Shown here one piece after another: positions 5,864 through 12,856 of a DNA stretch of 13,094 nt. This DNA comes from Bacilli bacterium. GTDB lineage: Bacteria > Bacillota_I > Bacilli_A > RF39 > UBA660. The number at the start of each line of letters is the position of its first letter. Position 1 is the stretch's first letter. Location: the NCBI GenBank assembly GCA_016295795.1, contig JAEDKN010000028.1, forward strand, positions 1 through 13,094, given 5' to 3'. The translations under genes and the position numbers were made by a program. The notes beneath the pieces are model-generated. The model searched no databases. It was not told where the DNA came from and saw only the letters and a program-made list of their open reading frames with translations.

Positions 5864-6667
5864 ATGGATAAGATTATTGAAAACATATTGGATGGATTGG
5901 TTTCTTTTGCGGGAAAATTGTTCTTTTCTATCGTTATTATAGTTGTAGGATTTAAATTGGTTGGATTTTTAATGAAGAAAATTCAAAACGGTAGGGGATT
6001 TAAAAGATTAGAAAAAAGTTCTCAGACATTCATATCAAGTATTTTAGGAATTACTTTCAAAGTAATTGTTTCTATCATAGCAATTACTACTTTAGGAATA
6101 CCTATGACCTCAATTGTAGCTATTATTGGGTCAGCTGGATTAGCATTAGGTCTTGCTTTACAGGGAGGACTTAGTAACATTGCTGGTGGGGTTATGATTA
6201 TGATTTTTAAGCCATTTAAAGTTGGAGATTATATAGATACTCATGCTGATTCTGGTACGGTAAAAGAAATTAATGTTTTTCACACTGTTTTAACTACTAT
6301 TGATAATAAGATTGTTGTATTGCCAAATGGTGAATTGTCCAATTCTGTAATAGTAAATTATACTGCAATGAAAAATAGAAGACTTGATTTGGATTTTTCT
6401 GTTGATTATACAACAGATATTGATAAGGTTAAAAAAGTTCTTTATAAAGTAGCGGAAGAAAGCGAATATTTATTAAAAGACAAAGAAGTGTTTGTTGGAT
6501 TAAAAGAACATGCAGATAGTGCACTAATTTTTACACTTAGAATGTGGGTTAGAAAAGATGATTATTGGAATGCAAGATTTGAAATATTAGAACAAGTTAA
6601 GAAAGCTTTTGATAAATCAAAAATATCTATTCCTTATCCACAATTAGATGTTCATTTAGACAAATAA
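5864..6667 (+). CDS. Small-conductance mechanosensitive channel, MscS family
   Basis: The 267-aa protein is close in length to E. coli MscS (286 aa) and matches it throughout. MscS forms a heptameric inner-membrane pore that opens under membrane tension to release solutes after a drop in osmolarity. Two N-terminal transmembrane helices (about 15-36 and 57-77) are followed by the pore helix TM3, whose Ala/Gly pattern is plain: GSAGLALGLALQGGLSNIAGG (89-109, shown by its key residues G89, A91, G92, A94, G96, A98, G101, N105, G108). The conserved FKPFKVGDYI (115-124) starts the beta domain, with VVLPNGELSN (151-160) further on. The cytoplasmic alpha/beta end closes with ISIPYPQLDVH, as in MscS. 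The start is ATG 5864, with GGAG 9 bases upstream. It is transcribed divergently from the lipoprotein gene and probably alone, since xfp has its own -10 box. Confidence 0.92.
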   Translation: MDKIIENILDGLVSFAGKLFFSIVIIVVGFKLVGFLMKKIQNGRGFKRLEKSSQTFISSILGITFKVIVSIIAITTLGIPMTSIVAIIGSAGLALGLALQGGLSNIAGGVMIMIFKPFKVGDYIDTHADSGTVKEINVFHTVLTTIDNKIVVLPNGELSNSVIVNYTAMKNRRLDLDFSVDYTTDIDKVKKVLYKVAEESEYLLKDKEVFVGLKEHADSALIFTLRMWVRKDDYWNARFEILEQVKKAFDKSKISIPYPQLDVHLDK

Positions 6668-6705
6668 AGATAATAAATTGTCTTCCGTTCTTTTGAATTT
6701 TGTTA

Positions 6706-6711
6706 TATAAT
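6706..6711 (+). promoter_or_regulatory. -10 box of a probable xfp promoter
   Basis: A perfect TATAAT at 6706-6711 lies 12 bases before the xfp ribosome-binding site, GAGGAG (6724-6729), so a short leader starting near 6718 is plausible. No good -35 is found at the right distance; TTGTCT at 6678-6683 is 22 bases upstream, too far for a standard promoter. Confidence 0.45.
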
Positions 6712-6736
6712 TTTATTAGAATAGAGGAGATTGGTT

Positions 6737-9112
6737 ATGGATAAAGTGTTATCAGATGACATGTTATATAGGATGGATGCTTATTTTAGGGCAGCTAATT
6801 ATTTGTCTGTAGGGCAGTTATATTTGCTAGATAATCCACTTTTAAAAAGAAAATTAAAATTTAGTGATGTTAAGCGTAATGTTGTTGGCCATTGGGGGAC
6901 TGTGCCTGGTCAAAACTTTATCTATGTTCATTTGAATAGAATAATCAATAAATATGATTTAAACATGATTTATATATCTGGACCGGGGCATGGTGGAAAC
7001 GCTCTAGTTGCGAATACATATTTAGAGGGTAGTTATAGTGAGGTTTATCCTAATATTACTGAAGATGAAGAGGGAATGAAAAAATTGTTTAAGCAGTTTA
7101 GTTTTCCTGGTGGAGTTTCATCACATGTTGCTCCTGAAACACCTGGTTCTATAAATGAAGGTGGAGAACTTGGATATAGCTTATCACATGCATTTGGTGC
7201 AGTTTTAGATAATCCTGACTTAATAGCTGCTTGTGTTGTTGGTGATGGTGAAGCAGAAACTGGACCTCTAGCGACTTCATGGCATGGAAATAAATTTTTA
7301 AATCCTAAGAGTGATGGAGTTGTCTTACCAATACTTCATCTAAATGGTTATAAAATTGCTAATCCAACCGTATTAGCTAGGATATCGAAAGATGAATTAA
7401 ATAAATATTTTGAAGGATTGGGATGGCATCCTTATTATGTTGAGGGTAGTGATCCATTATATATGCATGAGAGAATGGCAGAAGTTTTGGAAATGGTGAT
7501 AAATGAAATAAAGGAGATCAAAGAAAGGGCACTAACAGAAGAAATTGAGAATGTAAAATGGCCTATGATAATATTAAGATCACCTAAAGGATGGACGGGT
7601 CCAAAAGAATTTGAAAGCAAAAAGATAGAAAATACTTTTAGAGCACATCAAGTTCCTATTACAGTTGATGAAAACAAAGAAGAAAGTTTGAAACTTTTAG
7701 AAGAATGGTTAAAGGGTTATCATCCTGAGGAATTATTCGACAAAAAAGGTAAATTAATAGAAGAACTAAAATCACTTGCACCTAAAGGTATTAGAAGAAT
7801 GGGTTCTAATCCAATTGCAAATGGAGGGATGCTTCTTAGAGATTTAAGACTTCCTGACTTTAAAAAGTATGCTGTTAATATCGAAACACCAGGAAATGTT
7901 ATTGCTCAAGATACAATGGAACTTGGAAAGTATATTAGAGATATTATAAAATTAAATAAAGATAACAAAAATTTTAGGATTTTTGGACCGGACGAAGCAC
8001 TTTCTAATAGACTTAATTATGTTTTTGAAGAAGAAAAAAGAAGTTGGCAAGCCAATTTGTTTAAAGATGATGAATTTTTATCACATGATGGTAGAATCAT
8101 TGATTCTTATTTATCAGAACATTTTTGTGAAGGAATGCTAGAAGGATATTTGTTAACAGGAAGACACGGTTTTATGCATAGTTATGAAGCTTTTATTAGA
8201 ATAGTTGATTCCATGACAAGTCAACATGCTAAATGGTTAAAAGTAACTAAAGATCTGCCTTGGAGAAGTGAAATTGCTTCTTTAAATTATCTCTTATCTT
8301 CACATGTTTGGCAACAAGATCATAATGGATTTACACATCAGGATCCTGGGTTCTTGAATCATTTGGTTACTAAAAAAGCAGATATTGTTAGGATGTATTT
8401 ACCACCTGATACAAACTGTCTATTATCCTGTTTTGATCATTGTATAAAGACAAAGAATTATATTAATGTTATAATAGCATCTAAACATCCTAGGCCACAA
8501 TGGTTGAGTATGGAAGAAGCAATAAAACATTGTGAAAAGGGAGTAGGTATTTGGAATTTTGCAAGTAATGATCAGAATACTGAACCCGATATAGTATTAG
8601 CCTGTTGTGGAGATACTCCAACTCTTGAAGTTTTGGCTGCCACTTCAATATTAAGGAACAATTTTGATGATATTAAAATAAGAGTGGTCAATGTTGTGGA
8701 TTTAATGAGATTACAATCTAACGTTGAACATCCACATGGATTGAGCAATCAAGATTATGATGCAATATTTACTAAAGACAAGCCTATTATTTTCGCCTTT
8801 CATGGATATCCATCATTAATTCATCAGTTGACTTATAAGAGAACAAATAAAGATTTACATGTTCATGGTTATAAAGAAGAGGGAACTATTACAACACCAT
8901 TTGATATGAGAGTTCAAAACGAGATAGATAGGTTTCATTTGGTAATAGATGCATTAAAGTATCTACCTAAACTTGGAAATAGAGGCTCAAGACTTAATCA
9001 GTGGTGTAGAGATAAATTAATTGAACATAATGAATATATAAGAGAGTATGGGCAAGATTTAGAAGAAATTAGAAATTGGACTTGGGATAAATCAATTAAC
9101 AAAAAATCCTAA
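6737..9112 (+). CDS. xfp: Xylulose-5-phosphate/fructose-6-phosphate phosphoketolase
   Basis: The 791-aa, cytosolic, thiamine-diphosphate enzyme splits xylulose 5-phosphate (and usually fructose 6-phosphate) with inorganic phosphate. It yields acetyl-phosphate plus glyceraldehyde 3-phosphate (or erythrose 4-phosphate). Length and motifs match the family. GHWGT (51-55) and SGPGHGGN (81-88) carry active-site His residues. EGGELGYSLSHAFG (141-154) is phosphoketolase signature 1. GDGEAETGPLA (169-179) is signature 2, which also binds the cofactor Mg, and HLNGYKI (201-207) follows. A third His-rich segment, HVWQQDHNGFTHQDPGF, lies in the middle domain, and RSPKGWTGPKE is also conserved. All these residues look intact. 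The start is ATG 6737, with GAGGAG (6724-6729) 7 bases upstream; an in-frame TTG at 6731 is too close to that site. No acetate kinase gene is visible here to convert the acetyl-phosphate to ATP. Confidence 0.96.
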   Translation: MDKVLSDDMLYRMDAYFRAANYLSVGQLYLLDNPLLKRKLKFSDVKRNVVGHWGTVPGQNFIYVHLNRIINKYDLNMIYISGPGHGGNALVANTYLEGSYSEVYPNITEDEEGMKKLFKQFSFPGGVSSHVAPETPGSINEGGELGYSLSHAFGAVLDNPDLIAACVVGDGEAETGPLATSWHGNKFLNPKSDGVVLPILHLNGYKIANPTVLARISKDELNKYFEGLGWHPYYVEGSDPLYMHERMAEVLEMVINEIKEIKERALTEEIENVKWPMIILRSPKGWTGPKEFESKKIENTFRAHQVPITVDENKEESLKLLEEWLKGYHPEELFDKKGKLIEELKSLAPKGIRRMGSNPIANGGMLLRDLRLPDFKKYAVNIETPGNVIAQDTMELGKYIRDIIKLNKDNKNFRIFGPDEALSNRLNYVFEEEKRSWQANLFKDDEFLSHDGRIIDSYLSEHFCEGMLEGYLLTGRHGFMHSYEAFIRIVDSMTSQHAKWLKVTKDLPWRSEIASLNYLLSSHVWQQDHNGFTHQDPGFLNHLVTKKADIVRMYLPPDTNCLLSCFDHCIKTKNYINVIIASKHPRPQWLSMEEAIKHCEKGVGIWNFASNDQNTEPDIVLACCGDTPTLEVLAATSILRNNFDDIKIRVVNVVDLMRLQSNVEHPHGLSNQDYDAIFTKDKPIIFAFHGYPSLIHQLTYKRTNKDLHVHGYKEEGTITTPFDMRVQNEIDRFHLVIDALKYLPKLGNRGSRLNQWCRDKLIEHNEYIREYGQDLEEIRNWTWDKSINKKS

Positions 9113-9125
9113 GTCTTTTTTAGGA
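9101..9125 (-). terminator. Terminator-like hairpin on the - strand at the end of xfp
   Basis: TCCTAA (9107-9112, containing the xfp stop codon) pairs with TTAGGA (9120-9125) around a 7-nt loop. The six A's at 9101-9106 give a T-run only for - strand transcripts; the + side continues into A's. It would therefore stop antisense transcription entering xfp rather than xfp itself. The 6-bp stem is short, so the call is tentative. Confidence 0.35.
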
Positions 9126-9155
9126 AAAAATATATATTTATATAATAATATTTGT

Positions 9156-10637
9156 ATGGAGAAATTTGTTGTTGATGAATATGTTTTAGATAGTGAGCAA
9201 ACAGAAGTAGTACTAAATTCTGATAATAACCTTTTGGTTATTGCTGGAGCAGGAAGCGGAAAAACTTTGACTATAGTTGGAAAAATTAGGTACCTAATTA
9301 ATGATTTGTTAGTTAAACCAGAAGAAATACTTTGTCTCTCATTTACAAATGCTGCTACTGATAGTCTTAAAGAAAAACTTGGAAATGATAAAATTGATGT
9401 TATGACTTTCCACAAATTAGGGCTTCATATCCTTAAAGATAATGAAAAAAATCTTAATATTTCTAAGTCTGATTATTTGGATTATGTTGTTGAAGAATTT
9501 CTATTAGGAATTATATTTGAAAGCAATATTCTTATGAAAAAAGTTCTTTCTTACTTTAATATTTTTCTTTATTTTGATGTAGAAAAGCGATATAAGAGAT
9601 TTATTAATGAAGAGTATAATCGCATTAATTCATTGAAAAGGCTAATTATTAAGTTCTTAAAGTTGTTAAAGACTAATAATTATTATATTGATTCATTTAT
9701 TTTATTTAAAAAATGTAGTTTTTCTAGAAAAGAAAGAAATTTTTTGTCGTTGGCTCTTAATATTTATTTAATATACGAAAACGAATTAAGAAGTAGTGGT
9801 AGTGTTGATTTTGATGATATGCTTATTGAATCGAGAAAAATCATTGAAAATGGGGGCTTTGTTAAGAATTATAAATATATTATAATTGATGAATACCAGG
9901 ATACTTCTTATATAAGATATTTACTTATCAAATCTATTTTAGAAAAAACTAAGGCCAAGTTTATTGCGGTAGGTGATGACTTCCAGTCCATATATCGTTT
10001 TACTGGAAGTGATTTGGATATTTTTACCTCTTTTGGAGAATGCTTTGAAAACGCTAAAATATTGAAACTTCAAAATACCTATCGTAATAGTATGGAATTA
10101 ATAGATGTTGCAGGGAACTTTGTTATGAAAAATAAAAATCAGATCATAAAAAAATTAAAATCAAATAAAACGATATTTAGACCAATTAAGATTTGTTATG
10201 ATATGTCATTAAAAAAATTAATCCAAGATATATGTGGTAACATAATGATTTTAGGTAGAAATAATAATGATATTTTTGAATATATTGATAATAATTTTTT
10301 ATTTGATGGTGAAAACTTAATTTATGAAAATAATCAAGGTAAAAAGATCAGATACTTAACTATACATCGGTCGAAAGGATTAGAAGAAGAAAACGTAATT
10401 ATCTTGAATGTAGTTGATTCAAAATATGGGATTCCAAACAAAATAGAGGATGATAAAATTTTAAGATTTGTATCTAAAAGTAAGAATTATTTATATGATG
10501 AGGAGAGAAGACTTTTTTATGTTGCTTTAACTAGAACTAAAAATAATGTTTATTTAATGACAAAAAGATTTAGTGAGTCAATTTTTATAAAAGAAATATT
10601 AAGAAGTGATCCGGAAAAAATAGAAATAATGTATTAA
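9156..10637 (+). CDS. Compact SF1A (UvrD/helicase IV-like) DNA helicase
   Basis: The 493-aa protein shows the full helicase motif set. These are the Q-motif LDSEQ (11-15), Walker A AGAGSGKT (30-37), motif Ia LCLSFTNAAT (59-68), TFHKLG near 85, Walker B DEYQD (245-249), motif III GDDFQSIYRF (273-282), motif IV TYRNS, motif V TIHRSKGLE and motif VI FYVALTRTK with the arginine finger Arg460. It should unwind DNA 3'-5' with ATP. At 493 aa it is much shorter than PcrA/UvrD (about 720-750 aa). Little sequence separates motifs IV and V, so a 2B domain is missing, as in HelD/helicase IV, and the text around motif IV also resembles that group. Residues about 95-235 form a Lys/Phe/Leu-rich helical 1B-like region. 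The ATG has no Shine-Dalgarno site, and a TATAAT (9141-9146) ends 9 bases before it. It may be leaderless or depend on xfp read-through. The cellular role (repair, replication restart or mobile element) is not evident. Confidence 0.85.
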   Translation: MEKFVVDEYVLDSEQTEVVLNSDNNLLVIAGAGSGKTLTIVGKIRYLINDLLVKPEEILCLSFTNAATDSLKEKLGNDKIDVMTFHKLGLHILKDNEKNLNISKSDYLDYVVEEFLLGIIFESNILMKKVLSYFNIFLYFDVEKRYKRFINEEYNRINSLKRLIIKFLKLLKTNNYYIDSFILFKKCSFSRKERNFLSLALNIYLIYENELRSSGSVDFDDMLIESRKIIENGGFVKNYKYIIIDEYQDTSYIRYLLIKSILEKTKAKFIAVGDDFQSIYRFTGSDLDIFTSFGECFENAKILKLQNTYRNSMELIDVAGNFVMKNKNQIIKKLKSNKTIFRPIKICYDMSLKKLIQDICGNIMILGRNNNDIFEYIDNNFLFDGENLIYENNQGKKIRYLTIHRSKGLEEENVIILNVVDSKYGIPNKIEDDKILRFVSKSKNYLYDEERRLFYVALTRTKNNVYLMTKRFSESIFIKEILRSDPEKIEIMY

Positions 10638-10661
10638 AAAAAGAGAAGTGAATTTCTCTTT
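10635..10661. terminator. Bidirectional terminator between the helicase and the convergent gene
   Basis: AAAGAGAA (10640-10647) pairs with TTCTCTTT (10654-10661) around a 6-nt loop, between the two convergent stop codons. On the - strand the stem is followed by a run of seven or so T's, giving a good terminator for the 526-aa protein gene. On the + strand the tail is TTTATTTAT, giving a weaker one for the helicase. Confidence 0.75.
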
Positions 10662-12240
10662 ATTTATATATTATTTTTGAAATCTCTGTGATGTTATTTT
10701 CTTTTGAATAACCTATTTTTAATTTGTCTCCTGGATTTATAAATGGAAGATTTTCATCTGTTTTTATAGAAACTTTATACTTTTTATTATCATCATCTGT
10801 TATATAGAAATAAGTTGTTCCTTCTATCACATAATTTTCTATTGTTTTAATCTTTATTTCTTTTGTTTGAAGAGTAGATTCGTCAACTTCTACCAGGCTT
10901 CCATTTAAGTAGTTTTCAGCAGCTTTTTTAATTCCCTTTGAAGAATCTGTTACAACTACTTTTTGATAATCTGCAACATCAACAAAAGCATACATCTTAA
11001 CAAGACCAGCATTATCTTTTAGACTCATCAAATAAGTTGGTTTATTATTTAGATTTATTAACAGTGGGAAAGTCGATTTATATTTCATTTGTTGAACAGC
11101 ACCTTCGGCACTATCCATTGCAGAATATTCTTCAGCACCCGGAACTTCATAAAACTTTGTTTCTTTAGTTCTCATATTTGTTAAGATAAACCCTAAATTA
11201 GACTCATCATTATTAACTGAAGTTATACCAGTATATAAGTAAACATCATCATCCATTAATAAATAGTTGTAACCTTCTGTAGTAGAGACAACATTTTTTT
11301 GACTAAATATTGAATTGAAGAATCCGTTTTTATATTGTCCCCAATCATCGACTTGTTCGATTATTAGATTTGGAGAATATACATGATCTACCCAAGTAGG
11401 AATATCCGATACATCATATTTTTTTGATTTTCCAGTTGCTGGATTTAAGATGATCGCACCACTAATTTCTCTTTTTAAACCAATGCCGGTATATTTTATA
11501 GTAGGAATAATCCAGTATGGATTGCCTTCATTATCTAGTTCGAAATTTTCTTGACCGAATATCTCGGTTGGATATTTAAATCTTAAATATCTATATAAAT
11601 TTTCATTAAATAATGCGCTGGGAATATATTTCATACCTTTTTCAAGTTTGACTAATTTTGCTTCTCCATCTACTGAATTAACAGTTATATATCCTTTTGT
11701 ACCTTCCTTATGATTAGTGAACCATTTTAATGCGTTGGCATATTCTAGTGGTGTTACTCTGACTATTTCATTTTTATAATTAATTTGGGTATATAAATCA
11801 GACACCTCAAATTGTGAAACAAGTTCTTTCATTCCACCCATAACTCTATCACCCAATTTTTGACTTGATTCCTTATCAAGCAAAGGTAATGAATCGAAAT
11901 TTACCTGTTTAACATCTTCTAGAAAGTTAGTATCTTCTTCTATTGAAATTCTCTTATAATAGCTTTTTGCATTAAAAATTGGACTATTTATTATGTTGAT
12001 TATCATTAAGATTAGGAAAACTCCACCTACACCTAAAAGAGCATAAAACATTTTTTTATCAACTCTTATTCGATTATTAACATGAAAATCTAATATTCCA
12101 GTAATCCAGAATACAAAAAATATAAAAAATAGAAAAGCCCAAAATCCCAAACTATGAATGTTTATTGCCGGTAATGTTATATAAAACACCAAAAAGGCTA
12201 TGACAACAGTTAAAACGATTCTTATAATATTCTTTTTCAT
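10660..12240 (-). CDS. Conserved membrane protein of unknown function (Tat-signal/CvpA-mislabelled family)
   Basis: The 526-aa protein belongs, from memory of its conserved text, to a widespread Bacillota family often labelled 'Tat pathway signal' or 'CvpA' without functional evidence. Three N-terminal transmembrane helices (about 5-25, 29-50 and 64-85) anchor a large soluble region. That region has strongly conserved-looking blocks: LGDRVMGGMKELVSQFEVSD (about 129-148), GYNYLLMDDDVYLYTGITSV (about 322-341) and GAEEYSAMDSAEGAVQ (about 367-382). A final 60-residue beta-rich segment (from about 468) resembles an OB-like small-molecule or nucleic-acid fold. No catalytic motif is evident, and I assign no function. 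The start is ATG 12240: GGTGAT, complementary to the 16S 3' end, lies 4 bases before it; an in-frame TTG (12252) and GTG (12249) precede or overlap that site. A strong promoter of its own and the shared terminator make it a single-gene unit. Confidence 0.75.
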   Translation of the reverse strand: MKKNIIRIVLTVVIAFLVFYITLPAINIHSLGFWAFLFFIFFVFWITGILDFHVNNRIRVDKKMFYALLGVGGVFLILMIINIINSPIFNAKSYYKRISIEEDTNFLEDVKQVNFDSLPLLDKESSQKLGDRVMGGMKELVSQFEVSDLYTQINYKNEIVRVTPLEYANALKWFTNHKEGTKGYITVNSVDGEAKLVKLEKGMKYIPSALFNENLYRYLRFKYPTEIFGQENFELDNEGNPYWIIPTIKYTGIGLKREISGAIILNPATGKSKKYDVSDIPTWVDHVYSPNLIIEQVDDWGQYKNGFFNSIFSQKNVVSTTEGYNYLLMDDDVYLYTGITSVNNDESNLGFILTNMRTKETKFYEVPGAEEYSAMDSAEGAVQQMKYKSTFPLLINLNNKPTYLMSLKDNAGLVKMYAFVDVADYQKVVVTDSSKGIKKAAENYLNGSLVEVDESTLQTKEIKIKTIENYVIEGTTYFYITDDDNKKYKVSIKTDENLPFINPGDKLKIGYSKENNITEISKIIYK

Positions 12241-12257
12241 TTGTATCACCAAAACAA

Positions 12258-12286
12258 ATTATATCATTTGATAAAAAAATATTCAA
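12258..12286 (-). promoter_or_regulatory. Strong sigma-A promoter of the conserved unknown gene
   Basis: On the - strand, TTGAAT (12281-12286) and a perfect TATAAT (12258-12263) are 17 bases apart. TG one base before the -10 makes it an extended -10 as well. Transcription would start near 12251, about 10 bases before the ATG at 12240, so the leader would be very short. Confidence 0.8.
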
Positions 12287-12325
12287 TATGATTGGACATA
12301 ATCCCATCCATTAGGCTTATATATT

Positions 12326-12333
12326 CATACATT
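12326..12333 (+). promoter_or_regulatory. Possible sporulation sigma-E-type -10 box of the cotJ operon
   Basis: CATACATT at 12326-12333 matches the sigma-E -10 pattern (CATACAnT), and the B. subtilis cotJ operon is known to be sigma-E dependent. No good sigma-E -35 is seen upstream. The implied start near 12340 would place the 5' end within the ribosome-binding site AGGAGG (12339-12344), leaving GGAGG intact but a very short leader. The overlapping TATATT (12320-12325) is an alternative vegetative -10. Confidence 0.4.
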
Positions 12334-12352
12334 AAACTAGGAGGAAAGTTAA

Positions 12353-12856
12353 ATGAAAAATAATTATAATTATTACCCTAATAGTTATGATCGTATGAAC
12401 TATGATGAGTTTATAAAATCTTTGGGTCTAGATAATATGAATATTAATTCAAATGTAAATACAAGTTTTAATAATATTAATAGTAACACTAGTACCAGTA
12501 ATCAGTTATATGGCTCATATGAAGGATATATGAAGGGAAATATGTTTAAAGATTTATACCAAGGGTATAAAAATTATCAGCCAGCACAATTAATACCAAA
12601 ATCTGAAGAAGAGGAGGCTTTACTTAATTTAAATCAGATGGCTTTTGCGATGCATGAAGCAAATCTTTATCTAGATGTTTATCCAGATGATGCAAACATG
12701 ATGAGAAGCTATACTAATTTTAGAAACAATTATAATAGACTTTTAGAAGATTATGAGAAAAAGTATGATGCATTAAACGTTAATAGTTCAGAGTTAAACC
12801 AAGTTCCATTTGGCTGGGAAGAACAAATTTGGCCTTGGGATAGGAGGGGATTGTAA
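12353..12856 (+). CDS. cotJB: Spore coat protein, apparent CotJA-CotJB fusion
   Basis: The 167-aa protein has three parts. Residues 1-52 are rich in Asn, Tyr and Ser, with low complexity in 29-50. Residues 53-80 read like CotJA: a Tyr/Glu start, then GNMFKDLYQGYKNYQP (62-77), corresponding to the CotJA core around its GTLxPxLxxPY motif. Residues 85-163 are a clear CotJB domain: a helical segment with NLYLDVYPDD (104-113), DYEKKYDAL (133-141), and the Trp-rich end GWEEQIWPWD (154-163). In Bacillus, CotJA and CotJB are separate proteins of under about 100 aa each that go into the inner spore coat with CotJC. The start is ATG 12353, with AGGAGG 8 bases upstream. It overlaps cotJC by one base (TAATG), so it heads a coupled cotJ operon. 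The CotJB part is secure; the fusion reading is an inference from the 28-residue CotJA-like block. Confidence 0.8.
   Translation: MKNNYNYYPNSYDRMNYDEFIKSLGLDNMNINSNVNTSFNNINSNTSTSNQLYGSYEGYMKGNMFKDLYQGYKNYQPAQLIPKSEEEEALLNLNQMAFAMHEANLYLDVYPDDANMMRSYTNFRNNYNRLLEDYEKKYDALNVNSSELNQVPFGWEEQIWPWDRRGL

Noticed and set aside
6658..6683. Possible terminator after mscS: AGACAA paired with TTGTCT
   Set aside because: The stem is only 6 bp with a 14-nt loop and no T-run directly after it, so it is not distinguishable from chance.
9092..9415. - strand frame overlapping the end of xfp and the start of the helicase
   Set aside because: It is opposite the helicase Walker A region, crosses a terminator-like hairpin and has no ribosome-binding site.
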